Below, piece after piece: positions 9,006 to 19,525 of a stretch of 64,000 bases of DNA. The position numbers and the translations under genes were made by a program. Below the pieces are notes generated by a model. The model made no database searches, was not told the origin of the DNA, and saw only the letters and a program-made list of their open reading frames with translations. Source of the stretch: Streptomyces pluripotens (lineage in GTDB: Bacteria; Actinomycetota; Actinomycetes; Streptomycetales; Streptomycetaceae); the NCBI RefSeq assembly GCF_000802245.2, contig NZ_CP021080.1, positions 620,001 through 684,000 of the forward strand, written 5' to 3'. How positions within the stretch are numbered: the first letter of the stretch is position 1; each line of letters starts with the position of its first letter.

Positions 9006-12000
9006 TTCGTCCCTCCCGCCCTGCGGGCGTGGTTTCGTGGATCAGGCTGTTCGGTCGTGGACACCGAGATCCGGCCGGCGACGCCGCTGACGGACGGGTC
9101 GGCGAGGAAGTCCCGCAGACTGATCGTGATCCCGAACTGCTCTTCCAGCCGGGCGACGAGCACGGCGGCGAGCAGCGAGTGCCCACCCAGGTCGAAGAAG
9201 TTGTCATCGACCCCGACCCGCTCCACTCCCAGGAGCTGGGCGAATAGCTCGCACAGCAGCTTTTCGACGGGTGACGGCTCCCGGCCGGCCCCGGCGGTGA
9301 AAACGGGTGCGGGCAGGGCCTTTCGGTCCAGCTTGCCGTTCGCCGTCAACGGCAGCGTGTCCAGGACCACCACCGCGGAGGGCACCATGTGGCTGGGTAG
9401 GACCTGTCCGGCCGCGGCTCGCAACCCCGCGGGATCCAGCACGGACCCAGCCGCCGGCTGCACATAGCCCACCAGCCGCCGGTCCCCCGGTCGGTCCTCC
9501 CGGACCACGACGACGGCTTGGTCCACTCCGGGCTGCGCGGCCAGCACCGCCTCGACCTCGCCCGGCTCGACGCGGAACCCGCGGACCTTGACCTGCTCGT
9601 CGGCCCGGCCCCGATACTCCAGCTCGCCGTCTTCCCGCCAGCGCACCAGGTCGCCGGTGCGGTACATCCGCTCACCGGACCCGAACGGACACGCCACGAA
9701 CCGCTGCGCGGTCAGCCCGGGCTGGTTCAGGTATCCCCGAGCCAGGCACGGCCCGGCCAGATAGAGCTCCCCCGCCATCCCGGGCGGCACCGGTTCCAGC
9801 CGCGCGTCCAGCACATACGCTCGCACGTTCCAGATCGGCCCGCCGATCGGCGCGTCCCCTCCCGTCAGCGGCGCGCTGATCGTCGTGCACACCGTCGTCT
9901 CGGTCGGGCCATACGCGTTGAACATCCGCCGGCCCGCCGACCACTCGACGGCCAGCTCGTTGGGGAGGGCCTCACCGCCGACGACCAGACACTCCAACTC
10001 GTGCAGGCTTTCGGGTGCCGCCCCGGCCAGAGCGGCCGGTGCCACCACCGCGTGGGTGGCCCGCAGCTCACGCAACGTCTCGACCAGCTCTTCCCCGGCC
10101 AGCGGCCCCGGCTCGGGAAGGACCAGCGCCGCACCAGCGGGCAGCGACGAGAGCAGCTCCAGCAACGACATGTCAAAGCTCAGTGAAAGGAGCTGGGCCA
10201 CCCGTGAGTCCGGGGTGGCCCCCAGAGTGCTGATCATGAACGCGGACAGGTTCGCCAGACCCAGATGGCTCACCACCACGCCCTTGGGACGCCCGGTGGA
10301 CCCCGACGTGTAGATCACGTAGGCCGGGTGTGCGGGCAACAGAGGGGCCGGCCGGTCCTGATCGGTGACAACGCCGCCGGGCTGCCCCGCCACCGCCGCA
10401 GCGACCTCGGGGGCGTCCAGGACGACCAGTGGGCTCTGGGTGACCAGGCGCCCGCCGGCCTGCCTGCTCGTGACCACCGCGACCGGCGCGGCGTCGGTGA
10501 GCATGAACTCGATCCGGTCCGCCGGATAGCCCGGGTCGATCGGCAGATACGCCGCGCCGGTCTTGGACACCGCCAGCACCGCCGCCACAAGTTCCAGTGA
10601 TCGCGGCAACGCCACCGCCACCACGCGCTCCGGCCCGGCGCCCAATCCCACCAGGTACCGCGCCAGCCGACTCGACCACGCGTCCAGCTCCGCGTACGTC
10701 CACGACACACCGGCGCACACCAAGGCCACCGCGTCCGGGGTCCGTGCCACTTGCGCCGTGAACAGCTCCGGCAACACCGTCAGGGGCACGTCCCGTGCCG
10801 TCGTGTTCCACCCTGAGACCACCAACTCGTGCTCAGCTGTGGTCAGCAGTCGCACGCCGCTGACCCGCAGCGCCGGGTCGGCCGCGACCTGGCCCAGCAA
10901 CCGCACCAACCGTCTGGCCAACGCTCGCACCGTGCTCTCGTCGAACAGGTCCGCCGCGTACTCCAGCACGCCGCTGATCCCGTCCGGGGTGCCGTCGGGC
11001 CGGTGCCGCGACCGGAACGTCAGCGACAGGTCGAACTTGGCTGAGCCCGCGTCCAGCGGCACGTCCTGTGCCTGCAGACCAGGGACCTCCCACTGCCTGG
11101 CGGTGTCGTCGTCCGAGGCCAACATCACCTGGAACAGCGGGTGGTGAGCGCTCGAACGGATCGGGTTCAGCACTTCCACCAGCCGTTCGAACGGGACGTC
11201 CTGGTGCGCGTAGGCCGCCAGGTCCCGGTCACGGACCCGGCCGAGCAGCTCCGCGAAACTCGGGTCGCCGGACAGGTCCGTCCGCAGCACCAACGTGTTG
11301 ACGAAGAATCCGACCAGCTGGTACAGCTTCTCGTCACCACCGCGGCCGGCCGCCGGAACACCGATCGGGATGTCGGTGCCCGCCCCGGACCGGGACAGCA
11401 GAACCGCCAGCCCGGCCTGGAGCACCATGAACAACGTCACCTGACGGGCCCGCGCCAGTTCCACCAGCGCGCGGTGCAGCTTCGCGTCCAGATCCACCGT
11501 GATGTGCGCACCACGATAGGAGGGGTGCGCCGGGCGGGGCCGGTCGAACGGCAGTTCCAGGCGCTCGGGCAGGTCAGCCAGTGCCGACTGCCAGTAGGCC
11601 ACCTGCCGAGCCAGTACGCTGTCACGCTCCTGGTCCCCGCCGAGCAGTTGGCGTTGCCACAGCGTGTAGTCCGCATACTGCACCGGCAGGCCCGGCCACT
11701 GCGGTGCGTGGCCCGCCAACCGTGCCCGGTACGCCGCCCCCAGGTCCCGCAGCAGGACGCTGAGCGACCAGCCGTCGCTGGCGATGTGGTGCATCAGCAG
11801 CACCAACACGCACTCGTCAGGCCCCAGCATGAACAGCCACGCCCGCACCGGCAGCTCGGCAGCCAGGTCGAAGACATACCGGGCCGCCTGGTCGGTCAGC
11901 GCGGCCAGTTCGGACTCTCCGGCCTGCATCACCGTGACCTCGGGCACCGCCAGCGCGGCCGGGGTCACCCGCTGGTACGGCTGCCCGTCCACCACCGGGA

Positions 12001-14023
12001 ACGTCGTCCGCAGCACCTCTTGCCGCCCGACCACGTCGCGTAACGCCTCGGTCAGCGCGTCCGCGTCCACCTGCCCCCGCAGCCGCCACGCGACCGGCAC
12101 GTTGTAGGTCGCGCTCGGCCCCTCCGACTGCGCCAGGAACCACAGCCTCTGCTGGGAGAACGACAACGGCAGGCGCTTCGGCCGGTCCACCCGCACCAGC
12201 GCCGGCCACGCTTCCCCGGTCTCGTCCAGCGACCGCGCCAGCGACTCGACCGTCGGGTGGTCGAACACCGTCCGGATCTCCAGCTCCACGCCGAGCACCG
12301 ACCGCACCCGGCTGATCAGCCGGGCCACCAGCAGCGAGTGCCCTCCCAGATCGAAGAAACTGTCCTCGACCCCGACCCGCTCCACCCCCAGGACCTGGGC
12401 GAACAGCTCGCGCAGGATCCCTTCGGCGGGGGTGGACGGCTCCCGGCCGGCACCACCGGCGAAAACCGGCGCGGGCAGGGCTTTTCGATCCAGCTTGCCG
12501 TTCGCCGACAACGGCAGCGCGTCCAGCATCACCACCGCGACAGGCACCATGTGGACAGGCAGCACCTGGGCCGCGGCGGCCCGTATCGCGACCGGGTCCA
12601 GCTGGCTCCCCGCGGCGGGCACGACATAGCCCACCAGCCGCCGGTCCCCCGGCCGGTCCTCGCGGGCCACCACCACGGCCCGGGCCACCCCGGGCTGCGC
12701 GGCCAGCACCGCCTCGATCTCGCCCGGCTCGATCCGAAACCCGTGGACCTGGACCTGCTCGTCGACCCGGCCCCGATACTCCAGCTCACCGTCTTCCCGC
12801 CAGGACACCAGGTCGCCTGTCCGGTACATCCGCTCACCGGACCCGAACGGACACGCCACGAACCGCTGCGCGGTCAGCCCGGGCTGGTTCAGGTATCCCC
12901 GAGCCAGGCACGGCCCGGCCAGATAGAGCTCCCCCGCCACCCCGGGCGGCACCGGTTCCAGTCGAGCATCCAGCACGTACGACCGTGCATTCCAGATCGG
13001 CTTCCCGATCGGCGGCGCATCCCCTCCCGACAGCGGCCCACTCATCGTCGTGCACACCGTCGCCTCGGTCGGGCCATACGCGTTGAACATCCGCCGGTCC
13101 GCCGACCACTCGGCGGCGACCTCGCCCGGGCAGGCCTCACCGCCGACCACCAGGCATTCCAACTCGGGCAGCTGCTCCGGAGTCGCTCCGGATAGGGAAG
13201 CCGGCCCGACCAGGGCATGGGTGGCCCGCAGCCCGCGCAGCGCGTCGGCCAGCACCTCCCCGGCCAGTTGCCGCTGTTCCGGCAGGACCAGCGCCGCACC
13301 GGCGGGCAGCGACATGACCAGCTCCATGACGGCCGCGTCGAAACTCAGCGAGGCCACGTGACCGACCCGCGATTCCGGCCCGATCCCCAAGGTGCCGATC
13401 AGGAACGCGGACAGGCTCGCCAGACCCCGATGGCTGACCACCACGCCCTTGGGACGCCCCGTGGACCCCGACGTGTAGATCACGTAGGCCGGGTGCGCAG
13501 GCAGCAGGGGCGCGGGTCGGTCCGCGTCGCCGACGCTGCTGTCCGGCAGTTCGGCCACCGCCGTGATCACCTGTGGGTCGTCCACATGGATCACGGTCAC
13601 GCCCGTCACGTCCGGCAGGCCTGCGGAGGTGGCCCGGTCAGTGATCAGCAGGCCCGGCGCGGCGTCGGTGAGCATGAACTCGATCCGGTCCGCCGGGTAG
13701 CCCGGATCGATCGGCAGATACGCCGCGCCGGCCTTGGTCACCGCCAACACCGCCGCCACCATTTCCGGCGACCGGGGCAACACCACCGCCACCAGCCACT
13801 CCGGCCCGGCACCCGCCTCCACCAGATACCGCGCCTGCCGATTCGATCGCGCGTCCAACTCCGCGTACGTCCAGGACACACCTGCGCACACCAACGCCAC
13901 CGCGTCCGGCGTCCGCGCCACTTGCGCCGTGAACAGCTCCGGCAACACCGTCACGGTCACATCCCGCGCCATGTCGTTCCACCCCGAGACAACCGACTCC
14001 GGCTGGAGGCCCATTTCCGTCAT
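9002..14023 (-). CDS. Nonribosomal peptide synthetase, A-T-C-A-T
   Basis: A 1673-residue NRPS. Order: A1 (about 20-520), T1 (about 540-605, GGHSLLVA), C (about 615-1050, HHIASDG), A2 (about 1075-1560), T2 (about 1590-1650, GGHSLLAA). Both A domains keep [11 protein letters not shown] and the A10 lysine (NGKLDRK). My ten-residue specificity codes are DAMVVGAVCK for A1 and DMLVVGAVCK for A2; they resemble each other, do not match Hpg, and I cannot assign a substrate. There is no E or TE domain. The protein begins directly with a C-to-A linker (VVSGWN), as if an upstream C domain were lost. It would make one peptide bond, leaving a dipeptide on T2. It overlaps MbtH by ATGA. Confidence 0.95.
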   Translation of the reverse strand: MTEMGLQPESVVSGWNDMARDVTVTVLPELFTAQVARTPDAVALVCAGVSWTYAELDARSNRQARYLVEAGAGPEWLVAVVLPRSPEMVAAVLAVTKAGAAYLPIDPGYPADRIEFMLTDAAPGLLITDRATSAGLPDVTGVTVIHVDDPQVITAVAELPDSSVGDADRPAPLLPAHPAYVIYTSGSTGRPKGVVVSHRGLASLSAFLIGTLGIGPESRVGHVASLSFDAAVMELVMSLPAGAALVLPEQRQLAGEVLADALRGLRATHALVGPASLSGATPEQLPELECLVVGGEACPGEVAAEWSADRRMFNAYGPTEATVCTTMSGPLSGGDAPPIGKPIWNARSYVLDARLEPVPPGVAGELYLAGPCLARGYLNQPGLTAQRFVACPFGSGERMYRTGDLVSWREDGELEYRGRVDEQVQVHGFRIEPGEIEAVLAAQPGVARAVVVAREDRPGDRRLVGYVVPAAGSQLDPVAIRAAAAQVLPVHMVPVAVVMLDALPLSANGKLDRKALPAPVFAGGAGREPSTPAEGILRELFAQVLGVERVGVEDSFFDLGGHSLLVARLISRVRSVLGVELEIRTVFDHPTVESLARSLDETGEAWPALVRVDRPKRLPLSFSQQRLWFLAQSEGPSATYNVPVAWRLRGQVDADALTEALRDVVGRQEVLRTTFPVVDGQPYQRVTPAALAVPEVTVMQAGESELAALTDQAARYVFDLAAELPVRAWLFMLGPDECVLVLLMHHIASDGWSLSVLLRDLGAAYRARLAGHAPQWPGLPVQYADYTLWQRQLLGGDQERDSVLARQVAYWQSALADLPERLELPFDRPRPAHPSYRGAHITVDLDAKLHRALVELARARQVTLFMVLQAGLAVLLSRSGAGTDIPIGVPAAGRGGDEKLYQLVGFFVNTLVLRTDLSGDPSFAELLGRVRDRDLAAYAHQDVPFERLVEVLNPIRSSAHHPLFQVMLASDDDTARQWEVPGLQAQDVPLDAGSAKFDLSLTFRSRHRPDGTPDGISGVLEYAADLFDESTVRALARRLVRLLGQVAADPALRVSGVRLLTTAEHELVVSGWNTTARDVPLTVLPELFTAQVARTPDAVALVCAGVSWTYAELDAWSSRLARYLVGLGAGPERVVAVALPRSLELVAAVLAVSKTGAAYLPIDPGYPADRIEFMLTDAAPVAVVTSRQAGGRLVTQSPLVVLDAPEVAAAVAGQPGGVVTDQDRPAPLLPAHPAYVIYTSGSTGRPKGVVVSHLGLANLSAFMISTLGATPDSRVAQLLSLSFDMSLLELLSSLPAGAALVLPEPGPLAGEELVETLRELRATHAVVAPAALAGAAPESLHELECLVVGGEALPNELAVEWSAGRRMFNAYGPTETTVCTTISAPLTGGDAPIGGPIWNVRAYVLDARLEPVPPGMAGELYLAGPCLARGYLNQPGLTAQRFVACPFGSGERMYRTGDLVRWREDGELEYRGRADEQVKVRGFRVEPGEVEAVLAAQPGVDQAVVVVREDRPGDRRLVGYVQPAAGSVLDPAGLRAAAGQVLPSHMVPSAVVVLDTLPLTANGKLDRKALPAPVFTAGAGREPSPVEKLLCELFAQLLGVERVGVDDNFFDLGGHSLLAAVLVARLEEQFGITISLRDFLADPSVSGVAGRISVSTTEQPDPRNHARRAGGTK
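9661..9799. repeat. Near-identical tract shared by A2 and A1 coding DNA (copy 1)
   Basis: This 139-bp tract in the A2 coding region matches 12822-12960 in A1 at all but one position. The flanking A-domain DNA is much more diverged, so recent gene conversion or domain shuffling is likely. Confidence 0.9.
12822..12960. repeat. Near-identical tract shared by A2 and A1 coding DNA (copy 2)
   Basis: Partner of 9661-9799, in the same orientation and 3161 bp away. It covers the A7-A8 side of adenylation domain A1. Confidence 0.9.
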
Positions 14024-14229
14024 GACCGTTCGGCTTGGGCAAGGCTGTTGGGGCGCATGTCAGTCCACTGCGCTTCGACATACTCGAGGCAATTCAAGCG
14101 GGAATCCACGTCGTGCGCCGTGACCCACCCGGCCGGAACGTCAATGCCGGCGGGCCACAAGCTGTACTGCCCTTCGGAATTCACCAGGACCAGGTACAGG
14201 GCGTCAGGGTCCTCAAATGGATTAGACAC
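14020..14229 (-). CDS. MbtH-like protein
   Basis: A 69-residue MbtH-family chaperone for NRPS adenylation domains. The family pattern is plain: [24 protein letters not shown], quoted here as [22 protein letters not shown] and then GW near residue 35, with the terminal DMRP. It binds A domains and raises their solubility and activity. It is first in its operon and overlaps the NRPS start by ATGA, so the NRPS A domains, and possibly the separate A-T protein, are its likely partners. The promoter must lie within about 14230-14330, just before the IS630 relic. Confidence 0.95.
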   Translation of the reverse strand: MSNPFEDPDALYLVLVNSEGQYSLWPAGIDVPAGWVTAHDVDSRLNCLEYVEAQWTDMRPNSLAQAERS

Positions 14230-14325
14230 GGAAACCTCATTCCCATTGACTATCAGATTCCTGGTGTGCCGAGTCGTAAGTTGGCGGGCGGTCGCAGGGC
14301 GGGGTGGTGACTGGTCCGAAGCCGC

Positions 14326-14792
14326 TTGGTACTGGATTCGTCCGATCGTGAACTCGGGGAACAGAGCAGCCGGTTGCGCAGGCGGACCGCCAGTCAGGCG
14401 CTGGTGTACCTCCAGGATCGTGCCGACGTGTGCGAAGGCCGGCCGGAGGCGCAGGTCGCGGGGGATCTGGGGGTCTCGCGGGAGACGGTGCGCAAGGGGC
14501 GGGCGCGGTTCGTCGCCGACCGGCTGGACGGGCAGGTGGACAAGCCGCGGACGGATGCCCCGCGAAGGTCACGGACGAGCCGGTCGAACCCCTGGTCGCC
14601 CATACCCTCGGCCGGAAGCCACCGTGCGGTGATTCGCACCGGTCGGCGCTTCACCCCGGCCTCCGCGTCCTGGCTGAACCTCGTCGAGGGCTGGTTCACC
14701 GAGGTGACCTGCCGCAGACTCCGCCGCGCCCCCACCGCGGCGTCGTCGAACCGGAACGCGGCGTCCGCGGCCGGATCAACGAGTGGGGCTAG
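14326..14792 (+). mobile_element. IS630-family transposase remnant
   Basis: The reading frame shows an N-terminal helix-turn-helix (DLGVSRETVRKGRARF) and then jumps to the C-terminal signature RFTPASASWLNLVEGWFT near 14650-14700, with a terminal INEW in another frame. The DDE catalytic middle is missing, so this is an internally deleted relic. It separates the MbtH promoter region from the end of hmaS. Confidence 0.75.
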
Positions 14793-15847
14793 TCACGCGC
14801 TTCCTGTTCCGCCTTGACGCTGTCGTACAGGTGCCTGATGTTCGAGCTGCCGAACGAGGTCGCACCGACCCGCTCGATGATCTCCAGGAAGATGGTGTTC
14901 CTCGGGTGAACGGACTTGGCGAAGATCTGGTACAGCTGCCCGTCATGGTCCTCGTCCACCAGGACGTTCAGATCTCGCAGCTCGTCGACGGGATGCCGAT
15001 GCTGCGGGACCCGGTCGGCGAGCGCGGAATAATACGCAGCCGGAGTGGTCAGCAGCTCGATGCCCTGATCGGCGAGTCGCCGCACGGTGGTGAGGATGTC
15101 CGCGGTGCTAAAGGCCAGGTGCTGCACGCCAGGACCATCGTGTTCCTTGAGGAACCTGTCGATCTGGCCTATCGCCATACGCGTGTCCGCCTCGATGAGA
15201 GTGAACGTGACAGCGCGCGACTTGCTCTGGACCGCTTTGATGACCATCCCCTGGTCACCGGTGACGATCCGCTCGGTGAGGGTGAGGTCGAAATCCAGCG
15301 TCCGCCGGTAGTACTCGACCGTCTCGTCGAGCCTGCCCGGTTCGACGCAGGCCGCAAAATGGTCCACCTTGAGCAGCCCGCTCCCCGGGACGGGGCCGCG
15401 GCCCGGCACCGCGACGAGGCCGCGCACGTCGGCTACCGTCGAGTCGTCCGGTCGCTGGACGAACGTGTGCGTCACGTCACCGAAGCCGGCGATCGTCGCG
15501 GTGGTCACCGCCCCCTGGGTGACCGGTGCCGTGACCGGCCGCACGCCACGCCACACGGCCTCGGCGAACGCCCCGGCGGCGTCCGGCACCCGGATGCCGA
15601 TGTCGCCGACACCGTCCCCGTGCCGCTCTGCGTAGTCGCGAGCGGGGTGGTCCTCGCTCGACTCGGTGAGCAGCAGATCGATGCCGCCCTGCCCGACGTT
15701 GACCGACTGCGTCGCTCCGCCTGCCGGGGCCGACTTCGCGCGCACAGCGAAACCGTAACCTTCAACGAGCCAGGCGAGGATTCGTTCCACATCTTCCACA
15801 TAGAACTCGACATAGTCGATCTCCATACGCTGAAGAGCGTTCTTCAC
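14789..15847 (-). CDS. hmaS: 4-Hydroxymandelate synthase (HmaS)
   Basis: A 352-residue two-vicinal-oxygen-chelate dioxygenase of the HPPD/HmaS family. The three iron ligands are visible: His in KVDHFA, His in GVQHLAF and Glu in FLEIIER. The N-terminal EIDYVEFYVED and the HGDGVGDI segment match glycopeptide HmaS proteins. It converts 4-hydroxyphenylpyruvate to 4-hydroxymandelate, the first committed step to 4-hydroxyphenylglycine. I chose the GTG at 15847 because GGAGG lies nine bases upstream; an ATG at 15826 is the alternative. It sits 127 bp downstream of HpgT on the same strand. HPPD itself is a less likely alternative given the context. No prephenate dehydrogenase accompanies it. Confidence 0.9.
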   Translation of the reverse strand: MKNALQRMEIDYVEFYVEDVERILAWLVEGYGFAVRAKSAPAGGATQSVNVGQGGIDLLLTESSEDHPARDYAERHGDGVGDIGIRVPDAAGAFAEAVWRGVRPVTAPVTQGAVTTATIAGFGDVTHTFVQRPDDSTVADVRGLVAVPGRGPVPGSGLLKVDHFAACVEPGRLDETVEYYRRTLDFDLTLTERIVTGDQGMVIKAVQSKSRAVTFTLIEADTRMAIGQIDRFLKEHDGPGVQHLAFSTADILTTVRRLADQGIELLTTPAAYYSALADRVPQHRHPVDELRDLNVLVDEDHDGQLYQIFAKSVHPRNTIFLEIIERVGATSFGSSNIRHLYDSVKAEQEARD

Positions 15848-15974
15848 AGTCTCTACCTCCACCGGCGAGCATTTGACACCGGGCGTCCCGCCCCAGCGAG
15901 CTATTTCAAGAATCACAGTGCCGGACCGAGGCTGTCGTCTCTCATGTTGCCTGCGTCGATGAAATGACAGCGGG

Positions 15975-17264
15975 TCATTCATTCTCTGCGACAAGCCAGG
16001 AAAGCCGTTGCACGCCCTCCGCGATCTGTTCCGGCATCAGGTAGCTACAGGACAGCCGGACCGAGTGGTCGCCGCCGTCGACGTAGAAGAACTTCATCGG
16101 CGTCCACAGGACGCCGTACTGCTCCGCGGAGAGTTCGAGAAGTGTCTCGTCGGCCCGGAGCGGCAGGTCGACGACCGCGAAGAAGCCGCCGCCCGGCACG
16201 TTCCACCGCACCGCGCCCTCGCCGCGCCCAGATTGCGGGAAGTGCTCCTCCAGCGCGGCGAGCAGGGTACGCAGGTTGCTCCGGTAGAACGCGATCTTGT
16301 CCCGGTTGGCGGCGCGCAGGCCGCAGCCTGACTCGATCAGGACGCCGCCGATGACGGCCTGCGAGATCGCCGAGGTGTTCAGGGTCAGCATGCTCTTGAC
16401 CGCCGACATCTCGTCGGCGAGCAGGGTGCGCCGGCCGTTCTCGCCGACCACGGTCTGGTCGGCGACGAGGAAGCCCACGCGGGCGCCGGGGAAGCAGGAC
16501 TTCGAGAACGATCCCAGATAGATCACCCGTCCGTCGGTGTCCAACGACTTCAGGGTCGGACGCGGCTCGTCGTCGAGTCCGAACAGGCCGTACGGGTCGT
16601 CTTCGAGCAGCAGCAGGTCCTGCTCGCCGACGATGTCGAGCAGCCGGCGGCGGGTCGCCACGGGCAGCGAGAACCCCGAGGGATTGGAGAAGTTCGGCAC
16701 GAGGTACAGCGCGCGAGGGCGCTTGCCCGCGGCGCGGACCGCACGCACCACCTCGGCCACGGTCTCCGGCGCGAGCCCGGCTGGAGACTCCGGCACGGGC
16801 ACCACCTCGACGCCGAGGATCCGAGCCGCGCCGTTCAGCCCGACGTAACAGGGCTCGACGGCCAGGACGACGTCCTGAGGGCTCGTACACAGCGCCCGCA
16901 GCGCGATGACCATGGCCTCCTGACAGCCCGCTGTGACCATCACCGATTCCGGCGGCACCACGATGCCCTCGTCGATCTCAAGCATCTTGGCGATCAGCGT
17001 GTGGAGCTGGCCGTTGGTTCGCCCGTACTGGAACAGCAGACCGCGCACCTGTACCTCGGAGAGTCCGTCGGCGCGGAGATGGTTCAGATAGGCCTCAAGG
17101 TAACGCTGCACGTCTTCGGTCGAGTAGAACCCGTCGTAGGGACGCCCCGCGGCCAGCGAGATCGCGTTCGGGAACCGGATCGCGACCTCGTTGAGGAAGT
17201 TCATCGAGGTCGCGGCCGGGTCGGACACCGAGACGTGCAGATCGGCACGGGACAGCTCAACCAT
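15975..17264 (-). CDS. hpgT: 4-Hydroxyphenylglycine aminotransferase (HpgT-like)
   Basis: A 429-residue fold-type I PLP aminotransferase of the MocR/KAT-II-like group. It shows ISLAAGRPYDGFYS near residue 35, GRTNGQ, NFSNPSG and the Schiff-base lysine in GSFSKSCFPGARVGF. In glycopeptide producers HpgT turns 4-hydroxybenzoylformate into L-4-hydroxyphenylglycine, usually with L-tyrosine as donor, which regenerates the HmaS substrate. The assignment rests on family resemblance plus adjacency to HmaS. It overlaps the racemase-like gene by 8 bp, so all four pathway genes look like one operon. A different aromatic keto acid remains possible. Confidence 0.87.
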   Translation of the reverse strand: MVELSRADLHVSVSDPAATSMNFLNEVAIRFPNAISLAAGRPYDGFYSTEDVQRYLEAYLNHLRADGLSEVQVRGLLFQYGRTNGQLHTLIAKMLEIDEGIVVPPESVMVTAGCQEAMVIALRALCTSPQDVVLAVEPCYVGLNGAARILGVEVVPVPESPAGLAPETVAEVVRAVRAAGKRPRALYLVPNFSNPSGFSLPVATRRRLLDIVGEQDLLLLEDDPYGLFGLDDEPRPTLKSLDTDGRVIYLGSFSKSCFPGARVGFLVADQTVVGENGRRTLLADEMSAVKSMLTLNTSAISQAVIGGVLIESGCGLRAANRDKIAFYRSNLRTLLAALEEHFPQSGRGEGAVRWNVPGGGFFAVVDLPLRADETLLELSAEQYGVLWTPMKFFYVDGGDHSVRLSCSYLMPEQIAEGVQRLSWLVAENE

Positions 17265-17931
17265 GGGTCGCCGATCCGGTCACGGCCAGCGTCGCCAGCT
17301 CCACGAGCCGGGTGCCGACGTCGATGACGGGCAGGTCGCAGACGGCAATGATCAGCGGCAGGAGCGCAGTGAAGTGCGTGCAGGCCAGAACGACGGCGTC
17401 GAGGTCGAGATGCTGGGCCAGGCGCAGGGTGGTCGGCAGGTGCGAGGCGGCGAAGGCCGCCTCCACGTCACCGGCCTCGATCCCGCGCACCAGCGCGGAA
17501 TCCGACACGCCGAGCATCCGATGTCGGGGGGCGATCCGCAGGGCGGTCCGCTCAAAGCCGAGGAGGGCCTGCGCGTTCCCGGTGACCACCAACGACGACT
17601 TCAGCTTCGGCAGCAGGTCACCGTAGACCGTGATCGGTGAGACGACCGGCAACACCGCGCCGTCATGGTTCACCACCGCGGACAGGGAGTTGCAGAACAG
17701 CATGGCCTGTTCGGTCCCGCCCGCCCGCAACTCGGCGAGGCGCTGGTGGAACGAGGCCGCCAGAGTGCCGGGGTCGTGGTACTGCAACCAGTCCTGCTCG
17801 TCGGGCGACGCCGCCATGGCGTACGGCTGCGCGGCCACTCCCTTGGCACGCAACAGTTCGGTGCCGAGCCCCGTGTCGTACGGGGTGCCGGCGATGACCG
17901 CCACCGGAGGCCGTGTGCCGCCCATCATCAT
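17257..17931 (-). CDS. Asp/Glu/hydantoin racemase-family protein
   Basis: A 224-residue member of the Asp/Glu racemase superfamily. Both catalytic cysteines are visible, in LFCNSLSA (near residue 85) and VLACTHF (near residue 180), the arrangement used for two-base proton exchange. Superfamily members racemise Asp, Glu or hydantoins, isomerise maleate or decarboxylate arylmalonates. The first of three tandem ATGs (17931) overlaps the stop of the FAD oxidase, with GAGG upstream. Its place between the Hpg oxidase and HpgT, and the lack of any NRPS epimerisation domain, suggest that it may epimerise an arylglycine or mandelate. That is inference. Confidence 0.8.
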   Translation of the reverse strand: MMMGGTRPPVAVIAGTPYDTGLGTELLRAKGVAAQPYAMAASPDEQDWLQYHDPGTLAASFHQRLAELRAGGTEQAMLFCNSLSAVVNHDGAVLPVVSPITVYGDLLPKLKSSLVVTGNAQALLGFERTALRIAPRHRMLGVSDSALVRGIEAGDVEAAFAASHLPTTLRLAQHLDLDAVVLACTHFTALLPLIIAVCDLPVIDVGTRLVELATLAVTGSATHG

Positions 17932-19412
17932 GGGATCACCGTCCTCGCGACATCCGTTTTCTTCGATGCTCGCAGCCGGGGCGGCGGCCGCCGCCTTCCA
18001 GCTTGCGGCCATTCCGGCGCGATCACCTTTCCGGGGTTGAGGATCCCGGACGGGTCGAGCGCGGCCTTCAGCACCTGGTGCACCCGCATTCCGACGGGGC
18101 CGAGTTCGCGGGCGAGCCAGTCCCGTTTGAGCATGCCGACGCCGTGCTCGCCGGTGCAGGTGCCGCCCAGCGCGAGGCCCAGCCGCATGATGTCGTCGAA
18201 CACCCGCCGTCCGCGGTCCATGCTGGACGGATCCGCCCGGTCCACCACGATGACCGGGTGCAGGTTTCCGTCTCCGGCGTGCCCGACCACCGCGACCAGG
18301 AGCCCGTGTCGTGCGGAGATCTCCTCGACGCCCGTGACGAACTCAGCGATCCGCGTTCTCGGCACCGCGACGTCGTCGACCACGAGGCCACCTCGGCCGC
18401 TGGGAAACGCCTGCGTGGCAAGGCGTTCCATCGCCGGATGGGCCAGTCGGCGGGCAGCAGTCAGCGCCTGCGCCTGCTCCGCGTCCTCGGCCACATACAG
18501 TTCGCTCGCCCCGGCGGCTCGACAGCAGTCTGCGATCGCGGCCAACTCGGCCCCAGCACGGTCGCCCGTGTCCGTCGCGATCAGCAGCATCGCCGCGGCC
18601 GTACCCGGAAGGCCCATCGGCCGGTAGGCCTCGATCGCCCCCAGGTGCGTGCGGTCGAGCAGCTCCAGCATGCTCGGGACGTGGCCGGCGGCGGTCACGG
18701 CCGCCACGGCGCCGCAGGCGGCCGCCACCGTGGGGTACAGCGCGACCAGGGTCCGGATCTCGTCGGCAGCGGGCCGGAGCCGGACGGTGATCTCGGTGAT
18801 GATGCCGAGCGTGCCCTCCGCGCCGACGAACAGCCGGGTCAGGTCGTACCCTGCGACGCCCTTCACCGTCCGGCGGCCGCAGCGCAGGATCTCGCCGTCG
18901 GCGAGCACGACCTCCAGGCCGAGCACGTACTCGCCGGTGACGCCGTACCTCACACAGCACATCCCGCCCGCGTCCGTGGAGACGTTGCCGCCGATCGTCG
19001 AGGACTCCCAGGAGCCCGGATCCGGCGGGTAGGCGAGGCCGTGCTCGGCGGCGGCGCGGCTCAGGTCGGCGTTGACGACGCCCGGTTGCACGACCGCGAT
19101 CCGCTCCGCCGGGTCGATTTCGAGGACCCGGTCCAGCCCGGTCAGCGACACCACCAGGGCACCATCGACCGCGTTGGCTGCGCCGGTCAGCCCTGTGCGC
19201 GCACCCTGCGGGACGACTGGCACACCGTGTGCGGCGGCCACCCGGACGGTCGCGGCGACTTCGGCGGTGTCCCGCGGGCGCACCACGGCCAGCGGCGTGC
19301 CCGCGGCGCACAGGTCAGCCTCGTCGCGGCGGTGAACGGCCAGCAGATCCGGGTCGGTGAGCACGCGATCGGCGGGCAGAACCGCCAGTAGCTCTTCGAC
19401 TGTGGCATCCAT
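17928..19412 (-). CDS. GlcD-type FAD-linked oxidase/dehydrogenase
   Basis: A 494-residue VAO-type flavoprotein like glycolate oxidase subunit GlcD and D-lactate/D-2-hydroxyacid dehydrogenases. The FAD domain shows VVPQGARTGLTGAA and PPDPGSWESSTIGGNVSTDAG in the first 190 residues (quoted in two parts). The C-terminal oxidase domain ends with TCTGEHGVGMLKR and DPSGILNPGK. Such enzymes oxidise 2-hydroxyacids to 2-oxoacids. The cluster has no FMN-dependent Hmo, so this enzyme is the best candidate to turn 4-hydroxymandelate into 4-hydroxybenzoylformate, between HmaS and HpgT. The ATG at 19412 leads the operon; a longer frame has no support. Confidence 0.88.
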   Translation of the reverse strand: MDATVEELLAVLPADRVLTDPDLLAVHRRDEADLCAAGTPLAVVRPRDTAEVAATVRVAAAHGVPVVPQGARTGLTGAANAVDGALVVSLTGLDRVLEIDPAERIAVVQPGVVNADLSRAAAEHGLAYPPDPGSWESSTIGGNVSTDAGGMCCVRYGVTGEYVLGLEVVLADGEILRCGRRTVKGVAGYDLTRLFVGAEGTLGIITEITVRLRPAADEIRTLVALYPTVAAACGAVAAVTAAGHVPSMLELLDRTHLGAIEAYRPMGLPGTAAAMLLIATDTGDRAGAELAAIADCCRAAGASELYVAEDAEQAQALTAARRLAHPAMERLATQAFPSGRGGLVVDDVAVPRTRIAEFVTGVEEISARHGLLVAVVGHAGDGNLHPVIVVDRADPSSMDRGRRVFDDIMRLGLALGGTCTGEHGVGMLKRDWLARELGPVGMRVHQVLKAALDPSGILNPGKVIAPEWPQAGRRRPPPRLRASKKTDVARTVIP

Positions 19413-19525
19413 TCGCGCACCGTAACGAGGCGCACCGGCGTGATTCCATCCGGCGATGCGAACACCGCATTCCGAAAGATGGGCACCGGTGCGCCGGTTT
19501 GACGCCGACGCCGCGCGATGCGGGT

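Noticed and set aside
11141..12043. Long plus-strand open frames across the NRPS
   Set aside because: They are opposite-strand shadows of an intact NRPS with all core motifs and show His/Arg/Gln-rich nonsense composition.
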